Origin: Candidatus Bathyarchaeota archaeon
GTDB lineage: Archaea; Thermoproteota; Bathyarchaeia; Bathyarchaeales; Bathycorpusculaceae
Direction: 5' to 3'
NCBI GenBank assembly: GCA_026014595.1
Contig: JAOZHY010000048.1
Coordinates: 306,501 to 370,500 of the forward strand
Length of the DNA stretch: 64,000 nucleotides
Positions within the stretch are counted from its first letter, which is position 1, and every line of letters starts with the position of its first letter. The notes under the pieces are model-generated. The model was not told the DNA's origin. It did no database searches and saw only the letters and a list, made by a program, of their open reading frames with translations. A program made the position numbers and the translations under genes. Below, in pieces: positions 17,452 to 25,713 of the stretch.

Positions 17452-18624
17452 ATGAGCCAAATCACCGTAAGAGACGTCTTCACAAAAGGCTTCTTAACCG
17501 TCAACGAGAACGACACGCTATCCAGATGCCTTGAAGTTTTCAAGAAAGAAATGCCCCCAGTCATAGCAGTCTTAGACAACAAGGGCAAGTACGCGGGAGT
17601 AATCACGCGGCGGTGGGTGATACGATCAAGACTTGACCCAGCCACAACCAAAGTCAAGACTCTGATGCGCCCCGCGCCGAAGGTTACTCCAGACTTATCC
17701 GTCAGCAAAGCAGCAAAGCTGATTATAGAAAGCGAGATTAGACAACTCCCAGTTTTCGAGAACGACAAGCTCTTAGGCTTCGTCACCGACGAGAACATAA
17801 TCCATGGCGCCGTAACCCAGGATTGGGGCAACACCCCAGTTGAGAACATAATGACAAAGGCACCTCACACAATTGAGGCGAACCGCTCCGTTGGCGCCGT
17901 GCTTACGCTTTTCAGGGAACAGGGAATCAGCCACGTTCCAGTGATGGAAAACGGAAAACTGGCGGGCATCATAAGCATCCAAGACATCCTGGAGCACGTT
18001 TTCCAACCGCCAGACCGCCAGACGCTTGGCGAAATCGTCGGGGAAAAAGTTCCAGTGTTAACCATACCCGCAAAGGGAATAATGACTAAGCCGGTGATAA
18101 CGGTTCATCCCGAAACCAGCTTAAGAGAGGCGGAGAAAAAAATGCATGACTTCGACATCTCCTGTCTGGTTGTGACGTCAAACGAGCGGTTAGTGGGCAT
18201 TCTGACAAAACGCGACTTTCTTGAGCCGATTTCTCTGATGGAACAGGCTGAAAGAAAACTCGCAATCCAGTTCGGCGTCAAAGGCATAGCCATAAACCCG
18301 GACCAGCAAGGCTTCATCATGGACGAATTCGACTCCTTCGCACGCAAGTACCAAGATGCCCTCCAACGAGGCATTTTATTCGTTTACCTGAAAACTCACG
18401 GAACAAACCACAAAGGCGTCCCGCTGCTGCACTGCCGCATGCAATTGAGAACGGTGAAGGGCGTCTTCTACAGCTCAAGCGAAGGCTGGGGAGTCGAATC
18501 CACCTTCCGAGTGGCACTGGACAGGCTCGACAGGAGACTGCTGAGAAGCAAAGAGCTCGCGTACAATCCAAAGTACGCTAGGGATTTTATGCGAAAAATC
18601 GGCATGCCCCAAGAAGAACTCTGA
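17452..18624 (+). CDS. Four-CBS-domain protein with C-terminal S30AE/HPF-like domain
   Basis: 390 residues from ATG 17452, which has AGAGGAAA upstream; the open frame extends further 5' but without support. Four CBS repeats are visible: TVRDVFTKGFLTV, VKTLMRPAPKVTP, VENIMTKAPHTIE and AKGIMTKPVITVHP, each ending with a G-V/I-I/L-T or similar strand. CBS pairs usually bind adenine nucleotides. The last ~125 residues (INPDQQGFIMDEFDSFARKYQDAL to VALDRLDRRLLRSK) look like an S30AE/HPF-type ribosome-hibernation domain, with the typical final helix. I infer an energy-sensing factor that acts on ribosomes. The S30AE assignment is by pattern, not search. Confidence 0.75.
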   Translation: MSQITVRDVFTKGFLTVNENDTLSRCLEVFKKEMPPVIAVLDNKGKYAGVITRRWVIRSRLDPATTKVKTLMRPAPKVTPDLSVSKAAKLIIESEIRQLPVFENDKLLGFVTDENIIHGAVTQDWGNTPVENIMTKAPHTIEANRSVGAVLTLFREQGISHVPVMENGKLAGIISIQDILEHVFQPPDRQTLGEIVGEKVPVLTIPAKGIMTKPVITVHPETSLREAEKKMHDFDISCLVVTSNERLVGILTKRDFLEPISLMEQAERKLAIQFGVKGIAINPDQQGFIMDEFDSFARKYQDALQRGILFVYLKTHGTNHKGVPLLHCRMQLRTVKGVFYSSSEGWGVESTFRVALDRLDRRLLRSKELAYNPKYARDFMRKIGMPQEEL

Positions 18625-18667
18625 ACTGCATCAAAAGGCTTACAATTTTTTCTTCGCAGCACTACAA

Positions 18668-19375
18668 CTACATAGTAGAGGTTATAGTCACGACCAAGTT
18701 GAAAGAGAAAGACGCAACATCTTTCAGGTCAGGAGAAACAAGCAAAGAGAAGATTATCTGTCTCACTTCATTTGGGTTAATTCTTGTGTTGTCGTAATTC
18801 CACGTTAAAGTGAAGTATTTGGAGTAGCTTTGAGGAAGAGGATTGCCTGATGAATCTTTGAAAGCCCAGTCTGAAGGTGAAAATGACATGGTCAGAGGCA
18901 AGTTTCCTTCGTTTCTAAAGTATATCGTTGGACTCTTCTTTTCCTGTCCCGCAACGATTTGACCCCAATCTATGTTCTGTAGAACTTGCTGACTCCGAAC
19001 AGGGTTACTTCTGTAAAGGCTTAGTTTAAGGGTAGAAGACGGAGCAGAAGCCGCGCTGGACGATGCATTGGGCGAGGGAATAATTTCTATCGCAGAATCA
19101 TTCGGCTGCTCCGTGGGCGCAGGTGTAGAAGCGGGAGTAGGTTGAATTGAAGGTGCAATAGGCATGGACGATGGACGAGACGCAGGCACGATTAAGGATG
19201 GGGACGTAGGCAATTCAATAGGTTTTAATTCTGTCGATTGAGACGGAGATTGAGAGCCTGAGTTCGTAAGCACATAATTTGAGAAGTATTGATTAAAATA
19301 TTGAGCACTCAATGCAACCGCAAGTATTAAAATAATTATCAAAACATCTTTCTGTGAAGGCAGAGATTTCTTCAG
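18668..19375 (-). CDS. Membrane-anchored surface protein with 'INWG' beta domain
   Basis: One N-terminal membrane helix, then a Ser/Pro/Thr-rich linker of about 80 residues, then a C-terminal beta domain with DWGQIVAGQEKKSPTIYFRNEGNLPL and FTLTWNYDNTRINP. The same domain is seen in 19514-20053 and in the provirus gene 38331-38768. GGAGG sits before a CTG at 19375, giving the N-terminus LKKSLPSQKDV before the helix; TTG at 19342 is the other option but has no binding site. Probably an outer-surface or sheath component; function unknown. Confidence 0.65.
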   Translation of the reverse strand: MKKSLPSQKDVLIIILILAVALSAQYFNQYFSNYVLTNSGSQSPSQSTELKPIELPTSPSLIVPASRPSSMPIAPSIQPTPASTPAPTEQPNDSAIEIIPSPNASSSAASAPSSTLKLSLYRSNPVRSQQVLQNIDWGQIVAGQEKKSPTIYFRNEGNLPLTMSFSPSDWAFKDSSGNPLPQSYSKYFTLTWNYDNTRINPNEVRQIIFSLLVSPDLKDVASFSFNLVVTITSTM

Positions 19376-19513
19376 TATTGGCTTCCTCCATTCCTCTCTT
19401 AGTTTTTAGACAGATGTATTCGCGGATTTAGCGTTTAAGTTTTTTCATACCGTTTTAACAGCAAGAAAAATCCAAAAAAATGGGAAGTGATTCGGTGAAT
19501 CCTCAGCACCGTT

Positions 19514-20053
19514 TTAGCCGCTTCCTGTTATGACTATGTTGAAGCTGAATGCGGTTACGCCGGTGACGCTTGCGCTAGCCGTCAGAGTTAACCTGACCTG
19601 AACGCTTGCGCCCGGGTTGATTACTTGACCGTTGTAGTTCCATGTCAAAGTCAGGTAGTTGGAAGCGGTTGATGGACTCCAGTTTGAAGTGGACTGAGTT
19701 AAGGTCACAGCCGAACTTCCTTCGTTGCGAATGTAGACAGTGACGCTTTTCTGAGCACCTGGATCCAACGCACCCCAGTTGATAGAGCTGGTCTTGTTGG
19801 TACAGGCAGAATCCCAGTATACGCTGACTCCTGCAGTAGTTATCGTTCCAGTGTTTGATATTGTGAGGCTTGTTTGCACAGCAGACATAACTTCGACGAA
19901 CATGAACCCTGAAAGCAGCGTCAAGGTTACTATTGCTATGAAGACTCTTGTTTGTTTTTGCGAAAGCAAACGGCGTGTAGGCAAATGTTTGGGTAATGCG
20001 TTGAATATTTTCTTAGTCACGTCGGATAGCCTTTTCAGCGTTAGCTTCTTCAC
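19514..20053 (-). CDS. Exported 'INWG' beta-domain surface protein
   Basis: 179 residues: a basic N-terminus, a hydrophobic segment (about 37-57), then the strand-rich domain TSLTISNTGTI, SINWGALDPGAQKSVTVYIRNEGSSAV, SNYLTLTWNYNGQVINPG and FSFNIVITGSG. The order of the INWG, RNEG, LTWN and INPG motifs matches 18668-19375 and the viral protein at 38331-38768. The fold should be an Ig-like or jelly-roll sandwich. Likely a secreted or anchored surface protein. No enzymatic residues stand out. Confidence 0.7.
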   Translation of the reverse strand: MKKLTLKRLSDVTKKIFNALPKHLPTRRLLSQKQTRVFIAIVTLTLLSGFMFVEVMSAVQTSLTISNTGTITTAGVSVYWDSACTNKTSSINWGALDPGAQKSVTVYIRNEGSSAVTLTQSTSNWSPSTASNYLTLTWNYNGQVINPGASVQVRLTLTASASVTGVTAFSFNIVITGSG

Positions 20054-20197
20054 CTTTGTTTTTCCCCTTGATTTTTCTTATGGCTCGGCTTGTATCTCGC
20101 TAATCTTGTTTAAGCATTTTTGAAAAGCGTTTTAATACGATGTGCAAAATCATGACAAATTTTGCAAAGTTGGCTTCGCTAAATTTGCGAAGGCAAC

Positions 20198-20914
20198 TTA
20201 ACTGAGTTGATGCCTCAGATCTATCACGGTTGTTCCTGCAAACCTGTCGAAGTATCGTAGAAACTCTGCGTTTTTTATTCGTAAACCTGCAATCAGGTCG
20301 ATAGGTAACAGGAAAGCTTTGCCAAAGTTTCTCACTGCTGCTTGGTCGTAGGTTGCTTTCTTTCCATCTGTCCTTACAACTTTTAAGCCTATGACACGTT
20401 TGCCTAAGCTTTGCCCGTTGAAGCCTTCAAGGAGAGTGGAGTAGACCCATAAAAGTCCAAGGGTTCCGAATATTACGGCGCTTAAGCCTATGGTGAACAC
20501 GTTTCCTGAAAGGAATGAAATGACCTGAGGAAGCATAATTACCAGGGTGATTGCCAAAATAAGAGAGAAGTCTATCAGAAACGCGTAGGCTCTCTTTCTG
20601 AAAGAAGCTAAAGGAAGATGCGTCGCTTTCTTTCCCACATCAGCAGCTTCTGCCCATGACTCCACGTCTTTAATCACTCGGACGGCATTTTCCCCTGCTC
20701 GACTCAGTCTGTATTTAGCCATGGGCGTCTGCTCCACAAAGGCGGAAAGAGCGCGGAGGTGGAAGCTCAGTTTGCCCGTGTCAATCTTCAGTGCGTTCAG
20801 CAAGTCTGTGAAAGAGCATTCACTCTTCTCACTTAGGGTCAGGAGTATTTCTCTGCGCAATGGATGCGACAGGACGGAAAGGATTTTTGACACGTTTTGT
20901 TGGTCAACTGCCAT
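20198..20914 (-). CDS. ArsR-type winged helix fused to RDD membrane domain
   Basis: 238 residues. Residues 1-75 are an ArsR-like winged helix (ILSVLSHPLRREILLTLSEKSECSFTDLLNALKIDTGKLSFHLRAL). From about 100 on is an RDD domain: LASFRKRAYAFLIDF, two to three membrane helices (about 112-160) and GQSLGKRVIGLKVVRTDGKKATYDQAAVRNFGK. This is a one-component regulator tethered to the membrane, so DNA binding could respond directly to a membrane or cytoplasmic signal. The upstream region carries short palindromes over TATA-like sequences, suggesting autoregulation. The signal is unknown. Confidence 0.8.
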   Translation of the reverse strand: MAVDQQNVSKILSVLSHPLRREILLTLSEKSECSFTDLLNALKIDTGKLSFHLRALSAFVEQTPMAKYRLSRAGENAVRVIKDVESWAEAADVGKKATHLPLASFRKRAYAFLIDFSLILAITLVIMLPQVISFLSGNVFTIGLSAVIFGTLGLLWVYSTLLEGFNGQSLGKRVIGLKVVRTDGKKATYDQAAVRNFGKAFLLPIDLIAGLRIKNAEFLRYFDRFAGTTVIDLRHQLS

Positions 20915-20959
20915 TGATAGCCCTTATTTTATTTTGATACGCAGCTATTTTGTTGAACT

Positions 20960-21008
20960 CGTATATAGAAGTACTATGAAAAGCGGACTTCCATATAAAG
21001 GAAGTACT
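20960..21008 (-). promoter_or_regulatory. Palindromic operator/promoter of the ArsR-RDD gene
   Basis: ACTTCC (20987-20992) and GGAAGT (21000-21005) form an inverted repeat around ATATAAA, and GAAGTACT occurs twice as a direct repeat (20968-20975 and 21001-21008). A further TATA-like ATATA lies near 20962. The block sits 50-90 bases before the ATG at 20914. Half-sites overlapping TATA boxes are what an autorepressing ArsR-type protein would use. This is inferred from spacing only. Confidence 0.4.
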
Positions 21009-21090
21009 CAAAACAGGGGATTTTGCCTTGAAAGCCGTTCGGGATCAGATTGTGAGTTTGATTCAAAAACTTCAGGCGTTAGCATTGGAG

Positions 21091-21381
21091 TTAATTCGCT
21101 ATCGATTTGACTTTGTAGTCTGCTTCGAAACTTCGGGGGCTTGTTTGCCTGGATCTGTCGATTTTCAACTCGGCTTTATCAGTTATTATTTTGAACTCGT
21201 GGACAAAGTCTTCGATGTAGTCAAGCACGCCGCAACTGTAGCAGAAGGATCCTGAAAAAGAGATGGTAACTATTTCTGGCGATACGTGGACAATCTTGGC
21301 TACGGCTTCAGGACTCCTAAACCTGTTGTAAAGAGTTACTGCTTTGCGAACGAGTTGTTCCAGTTCTTGCTGAGAAATCAT
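21091..21381 (-). CDS. Small conserved-looking hypothetical protein
   Basis: A 96-residue protein with helix-rich N-terminus (QQELEQLVRKAVTLYNRFRSPEAVAKIV), then strands VTISFSGSFCYSCGVLDYIEDFVHEF and KAELKID. A CYSC pair sits in the middle. Its start overlaps the end of the upstream membrane protein gene by 4 bases (ATGA-type), which indicates translational coupling. The balanced composition and coupling make it a real gene; function not recognised. Confidence 0.6.
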   Translation of the reverse strand: MISQQELEQLVRKAVTLYNRFRSPEAVAKIVHVSPEIVTISFSGSFCYSCGVLDYIEDFVHEFKIITDKAELKIDRSRQTSPRSFEADYKVKSIAN

Positions 21382-21965
21382 CCTCTATTCCTGAGTAAAG
21401 TGTGTAAACTTTGTATTTTGAGGTTTCGCTGTTTATTGAGGGATTTTTCAGTTTTGTTGCTTCTAACCCAACAGATAATGGAGTATGACGCCAGAACCAC
21501 AACGGCAACCTCCACAATTCCGGAAAACTGTCCAATATAAAACGGGTTGCTTCCAAAAGCGACAGGATATATCACATATGGCAGGCTTTCATGTGTAAAC
21601 ATGTCAAAGAATACGTGGCTGAAACTCCCAATCAAACTGCTAAGAAATATGCTCAGCATGGAGTACTTGATTTTTGTTGGCTTAAGTCTTAAAGAGTTGT
21701 ACGTTGACCATAACCCGTCATGGAAAACATGCTCCACAGAGTACACGGCTAAGCTAATCAAGACAGGGTAAATAGTCAATGATAAAGCGTATCCGTGCCA
21801 GATCTGATGGTCTAAGGCTTCTCCAATTAACATGTAATAGAGAGGCTCCAGATCAATAATTGTGGCTGACATCACCAAGGCAAGAGGGTCGAAGACTGAT
21901 TTTCTTTTAAAGTAGAGAAATAACACTGAAAGACCATGTGTAATAGGTAACGGCGTTTTTAACAC
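21378..21965 (-). CDS. Multi-pass membrane protein, YdjM/DUF4184-like
   Basis: 195 residues with about five hydrophobic segments. Conserved-looking polar motifs within the membrane region are THGLSVLF, ATIIDLEPLYY, HQIWHGYAL and GSFSHVFFDMFTH, where His/Asp pairs recall the metal-dependent membrane hydrolases of the YdjM/DUF4184 group. The basic C-terminal tail should be cytoplasmic. It is coupled to the small gene at 21091-21381. The hydrolase role is a family-level suggestion only. Confidence 0.6.
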   Translation of the reverse strand: MLKTPLPITHGLSVLFLYFKRKSVFDPLALVMSATIIDLEPLYYMLIGEALDHQIWHGYALSLTIYPVLISLAVYSVEHVFHDGLWSTYNSLRLKPTKIKYSMLSIFLSSLIGSFSHVFFDMFTHESLPYVIYPVAFGSNPFYIGQFSGIVEVAVVVLASYSIICWVRSNKTEKSLNKQRNLKIQSLHTLLRNRG

Positions 21966-21976
21966 CTGAGGGTTGA

Positions 21977-22786
21977 TTAGACGGGTATTCGGGCACCATC
22001 AAAGCCTAATTTGGATATGCCCAATTCGCTTTTTACTTCGCTCAACTGCGCCGCGTTGAACACTGGTCCGTCTCTGCAGACGCGGTACTTGCCTATCACG
22101 CAGCTTCCGCACAATCCTATGCCGCAACGCATTAACCGCTCCAGACTCGCCTCGAAGGGGATGCCATGCTGCTCGGTGAGGTTGAAGATTTTGCTCACCA
22201 TCAGCTCTGGACCGCAAGCGTATACCATGTCGAACCTGGTTTCAGCTAAAAGCTTCCCCAACGGTTCAGTCACCAGGCACTGTAGGCCGTAAGTTCCGTC
22301 TTCCGTAGTTGTGATTACACTTTGTTCGGTGCATACCGCATTAAGCTCGTTTAGGAACAGCAGTTCGGTCTTTGTTTTGGCTCCGACAACGAAGGACAAA
22401 CGCTGGGCTTTCGCTGCGAGGCGTCTGGCTAAGAACAGTAGAGGTGCGGTTCCGGTTCCACCACCGACCATGAGGATTTTGCCGCTTGCCTCCGTGAAGC
22501 AGTTGCCGAAGGGCCCGCGCACGCCCACGGTTTCGCCAGGTTTCATGCTGTGCAGGTGCCTTGTGGCGTCACCGACAGCTTTGACGCTCACGGAGACTCT
22601 GTCATTTTCGGCGTCCATCACGCTTAGAGGAATCTCGTCTACGCCGGGTATCCAGAGCATGAGGAATTGGCCTGGCTTGGCTTTTGCGCATAGCTTGTCT
22701 TTTAGCGTGTATGTTTTGACGGTTGGGCTTTCTGTTTTCACGCTCAGGATGGGCGTGGTTCTTATAGTGTTAAGTGCGGTGTGCAA
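21977..22786 (-). CDS. pyrK: Dihydroorotate dehydrogenase electron-transfer subunit
   Basis: 269 residues. It has an FAD-binding barrel (PGQFLMLWIPGVDEIPLSV), a Gly-rich nucleotide loop MVGGGTGTAPLLFLARRL, an NAD-binding region with YACGPELMV, and the 2Fe-2S cluster motif CGIGLCGSCVIG...CRDGPVF. PyrK passes electrons from the type 1B dihydroorotate dehydrogenase to NAD+ in pyrimidine synthesis. Translation starts at TTG 22786, overlapping the end of pyrD by 17 bases, so the two subunits are coupled. Confidence 0.93.
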   Translation of the reverse strand: MHTALNTIRTTPILSVKTESPTVKTYTLKDKLCAKAKPGQFLMLWIPGVDEIPLSVMDAENDRVSVSVKAVGDATRHLHSMKPGETVGVRGPFGNCFTEASGKILMVGGGTGTAPLLFLARRLAAKAQRLSFVVGAKTKTELLFLNELNAVCTEQSVITTTEDGTYGLQCLVTEPLGKLLAETRFDMVYACGPELMVSKIFNLTEQHGIPFEASLERLMRCGIGLCGSCVIGKYRVCRDGPVFNAAQLSEVKSELGISKLGFDGARIPV

Positions 22787-23690
22787 TGCCGATAATCTCC
22801 TTCACGCTTCCGTAACCTTTCTTCTTCAAATAAGCTGTTACGCCGCGGTTTATGGCGTGGAACACATTGGGGTTTTCCAGAGCCACAGCAGTGCCGACCT
22901 GTACGGCTGTGGCGCCTGCTAAGAGGAACTCCACGGTGTCTTGCCACGTGGTTATGCCTCCGCATCCTATTATGGGCGTCTCTACCGCCTCATATAGGTC
23001 ATACACGCAGCGAAGTGCTATGGGTTTTATGGCTGGACCGGACAAGCCGCCGCGCGTGTTGCTTAGCACTGGAAGCGCCGTGTCAACGTCAATTGCCATA
23101 GCTTTGACCGTGTTTATCGCCGTTAACGCGTCTGCACCCGCCTTAACCGCAGTCTTCGCCGTTTCCGCGATGTCGGTGACGTTTGGCGACAGCTTCACAA
23201 TTACTGGCACCTGCACAGCCTCTTTGACTTTGGCTACGACTTCCGCGAGGATTCGTGGGTTCTGCCCGATTTCTGAGCCTGTTTGTTTGACGTGAGGGCA
23301 ACTGACGTTAAGCTCCAAGGCGTCGGCGCCAGCTGCTGCGGCTTTCTTGGCGACCACCGCGTATTCTTCAGCGGAATAGCCGAAAACACTCACGATAAGC
23401 GGGGCTTGCAGAATGGTTTTCGCGTGCGCAATTTCTTCGACAAACTCGTCTATGCCGGGGTTCGGCAGTCCCATCGCGTTCACCAGCCCGCAGTTGGCTT
23501 GAACAATGGTGGGGTTTGCGTAGCCCATTCTCGGAGCAGCACCAACGGATTTGGTGACCACAGCGCCTGCGCCACCATCGACAACGCGCTGCAACGACTC
23601 CGCCGTGTACCCCATGATTCCGGAAGCCAAGGCTGTGGGGTTTCTGAGTTTCAGACCGGCAAGGCTGGTGCTTAACAGGTTGTGGCTCAC
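22770..23690 (-). CDS. pyrD: Dihydroorotate dehydrogenase, type 1B catalytic subunit
   Basis: 306-residue FMN TIM barrel of the class 1B enzyme, oxidising dihydroorotate to orotate. Visible are the N-terminal LAGLKLRNPTALASGIMGYT, GAVVTKSVG, the substrate loop NCGLVNAMGLPNPG, the active-site LELNVSCPHVKQTGSE with catalytic Cys, and NTRGGLSGPAIKPIAL. It starts at GTG with GAGGTG about 7 bases before. Class 1B needs PyrK, which follows in the same operon. Confidence 0.95.
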   Translation of the reverse strand: MSHNLLSTSLAGLKLRNPTALASGIMGYTAESLQRVVDGGAGAVVTKSVGAAPRMGYANPTIVQANCGLVNAMGLPNPGIDEFVEEIAHAKTILQAPLIVSVFGYSAEEYAVVAKKAAAAGADALELNVSCPHVKQTGSEIGQNPRILAEVVAKVKEAVQVPVIVKLSPNVTDIAETAKTAVKAGADALTAINTVKAMAIDVDTALPVLSNTRGGLSGPAIKPIALRCVYDLYEAVETPIIGCGGITTWQDTVEFLLAGATAVQVGTAVALENPNVFHAINRGVTAYLKKKGYGSVKEIIGIAHRT

Positions 23691-23811
23691 GCCTTTTCAC
23701 CTCAGCAACTTGGCAGCTATGGTTTATCGTTCTTTACAGAAATAAACCTTCGTTTATGCTCGGCACCGCTGAAAAAACTCATCCACAATTTTTAGCTTTT
23801 GCTATCCTGTT

Positions 23812-24897
23812 TCATGAACAAAAAAGGGGGGCGGCGGCTGCTTTTTGCTCGCGCAGCACCTTCGGAACATATGCGCACGCTGGGTCGGATTCGAACAGGT
23901 TGCCCGTGTAGTATTCGGCGCGCGTCCTGCAGCCGCCGCAGATTTCGCGGTACTCGCAGACTCCGCATTTGCCCTTCAGGTTGCTCTTGTCACGCAGTTT
24001 GAGGTGCAGTGTGGAGTGTTGCAGTTCGTCCCAAGTTTCGGTTAAGCCCTTGTACTTGACGTTCCCTAGCCGATAGTGCTCGTTGAAGCCGCAGGACCTG
24101 TAGTCGCCGTTTTCCGTGAGGCTGATGTATCTTCCGCCGATTGTGCATTTGCCTAGGAACCGTTTTGTGTACCAGTCCTCGAACGCTACAGGGTTTCTCT
24201 GTTTGAAGATTCTGGCGTAGAACGGGGCGTACACGTTTACGTCGATTTTGCCGGCGTATTTGACGTAGAGGTCGTAGATGTTGTTGAACGCTGCTTCATA
24301 CTCTTCTGGCGACGGCGCAAGGTCAGGCATGTTGGGTCCCGCGCGCCCCACAGGGACTAAGTTGTGGAAGACGACCATGCGGGCACCGTGTTCAGCCGCG
24401 AGTTTGACAATGTGCTCGGCGTCTTTGATATTGTGCTTGGTCATGGTGGTGACTATGCAGTCAAGGATTCCGTTCTCCGAAAGCTTCTTCAAAGCAAAGA
24501 GCGCCTTGTCGTAGCTGCCTTTGCCCCGTATTTGGTCGTTGGATTCTCTGGTACCGTCGATGCTGACCGCCGTATGGACCTCATTTCGCACGAGGTTGCT
24601 GAGGCGCTTTTCGTCGAAGGCGAACCCGCTGGTTATTAGGCTTACTTCGAGCCCCATTTTTCGGGCGTACTCCGCGATGTCAAAGATGTCTTTGCGCAGT
24701 AGCGGTTCGCCGCCGCTTATGCCGAACCACGGCGACCCGAAATAGTAGGTTTCATCCACAATCTTGTACGCTGTCCGCGTATCCACTTCCGCGTCTACCG
24801 CGTATTCAGGCGTGTAACTGCAGTAGAGGCAGCTGCCCACGCATCTTCGGGTGCACCGCCATGTTATCATGTGTAAAGGAGCCTTCCCCTTAACCAT
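23812..24897 (-). CDS. Radical SAM/SPASM-domain enzyme
   Basis: 361 residues. The radical SAM cluster is CVGSCLYCS (CX3CX2C, with an extra Cys just before), followed by GISGGEPLLRKD for SAM binding. The C-terminus has SPASM-type Cys motifs: CTIGGRYISLTENGDYRSCGF and CGVCEYREICGGCRTRAEYY...DPAC, which would hold one or two auxiliary 4Fe-4S clusters. Such enzymes modify peptides or carry out late haem-type steps (AhbD/NirJ relatives). No precursor peptide gene was found beside it, so a haem-like or unknown substrate is equally possible. Confidence 0.85.
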   Translation of the reverse strand: MVKGKAPLHMITWRCTRRCVGSCLYCSYTPEYAVDAEVDTRTAYKIVDETYYFGSPWFGISGGEPLLRKDIFDIAEYARKMGLEVSLITSGFAFDEKRLSNLVRNEVHTAVSIDGTRESNDQIRGKGSYDKALFALKKLSENGILDCIVTTMTKHNIKDAEHIVKLAAEHGARMVVFHNLVPVGRAGPNMPDLAPSPEEYEAAFNNIYDLYVKYAGKIDVNVYAPFYARIFKQRNPVAFEDWYTKRFLGKCTIGGRYISLTENGDYRSCGFNEHYRLGNVKYKGLTETWDELQHSTLHLKLRDKSNLKGKCGVCEYREICGGCRTRAEYYTGNLFESDPACAYVPKVLREQKAAAAPLFCS

Positions 24898-25259
24898 CGA
24901 GAATCACCTTACCTGTGAAGCCAACGTTTTTTCTAGACATAGTCACAACCTTCATTTGCACAGTGGTGCTCCATCGGAGTCTATCAAGTAATATCACGGT
25001 TGCTTTTGTGATAAAAGGATTTTTGTAAGGGTTTCTTGACTAAGCAGCCAAAGTTTAGTCAAGAAATCTTGACTAAGCGATTTTTCTCCAACTCAATGTT
25101 TCCTGACAAGCCAGCATGCTTGCGCCTAATAGTGACTTATCGCAGAAAACGACGCAGAGACATCAACGCTGACGAGACGCCCTTAAATAAAGAGGCTGCA
25201 GACAAAAAAATCGCACTACCAGAACACAAGGAAAAATATGGCTGGTCTGGAAGCTGCGC
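24898..25259. other. Non-coding gap upstream of the radical SAM gene
   Basis: About 360 bases without a credible gene. A 79-codon plus-strand frame at 25036-25275 has a lopsided composition, no binding site and runs into the end of eL22 in antisense, so it is not called. The gap does contain the repeated TTGACTAA block at 25032-25078. AT-rich TATA-like stretches on the minus strand lie between that block and the ATG at 24897. Confidence 0.4.
25032..25078. repeat. TTGACTAA repeat block (inverted plus direct)
   Basis: TTTCTTGACTAA (25032-25043) and TTAGTCAAGAAA (25055-25066) are perfect reverse complements. The 12-mer TCTTGACTAAGC then occurs twice as a direct repeat (25034-25045 and 25067-25078). 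Three half-sites in 47 bases, 135-180 bases before the radical SAM start, look like a multi-site operator. Similar TTGAC/GTCAA sites lie before the AOR gene (58429-58447) and before the beta-helix gene at the right edge (63860-63906). Confidence 0.6.
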
Positions 25260-25547
25260 TTATTCTTCCTCGTAGGTTTTTCTTTCTTTCACTTTCAGTG
25301 TGTTCTCTTCTTCGTTATCGCTTATGACGCGAAAACCCTCTTTCAACTCGCGTTTGTGCAGGAACTTCTTCACGACCACTCGCAAGTACTTCTTGGAAAC
25401 CGCTGCGCCTTCACCCTTCACTGTCAACTTAAGCCCATCAGCAGTTACTTCAGCACCTGTCTTCTCCTTCACGAAGTCCACAAGCGCCTGGATCGCCTCG
25501 TTCCCTTCATTCTTAAGCCCTGAAGCATCAATCACTATCTCAGCCAT
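25260..25547 (-). CDS. eL22-type ribosomal protein
   Basis: A 95-residue protein whose core VSKKYLRVVVKKFLHKRELKEGFRVI followed by an acidic end (KERKTYEEE) lines up with the conserved part of eukaryotic eL22 (FSKRYLKYLTKKYLKK...LRVV and an acidic tail). The N-terminal EAIQALVDFVKEKTGAEV, strand KLTVKGEG and the central basic helix fit the same small alpha/beta fold. eL22 belongs to the large subunit near the exit-tunnel side. GAGGTG precedes the ATG. In the virus-free chromosome the candidate C/D sRNA would lie less than 100 bases upstream on the same strand. Confidence 0.8.
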   Translation of the reverse strand: MAEIVIDASGLKNEGNEAIQALVDFVKEKTGAEVTADGLKLTVKGEGAAVSKKYLRVVVKKFLHKRELKEGFRVISDNEEENTLKVKERKTYEEE

Positions 25548-25628
25548 TCCATGTTCACCTCACCATGTCTGCGTATTCTTCCTCTTTCACGGCTACTTCC
25601 CAGATAAGTCTATCGCCCTAAAGCGTGT

Positions 25629-25645
25629 GTGTCAGTTCGCCCGTC
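25629..25645. repeat. attL: left 17-bp attachment core
   Basis: GTGTCAGTTCGCCCGTC, identical to 53749-53765. Bases on either side differ between the two copies, so 17 bp is the full exact core. It marks the left end of the provirus, 82 bases upstream of the eL22 start codon. Confidence 0.85.
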
Positions 25646-25713
25646 TTGTTTGTGTTTTTCTGGTGTCTTGTCATGGTTTTTGTTCAGTGTCTTTTTTTGT
25701 GGTACTGTCATGG

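Noticed and set aside
22311..22922. 203-codon plus-strand frame over pyrK/pyrD
   Set aside because: Antisense shadow of two well-supported enzyme genes.
25036..25275. 79-codon open frame on the plus strand
   Set aside because: It overlaps the repeat block and the end of eL22, has no binding site, and an odd basic composition.
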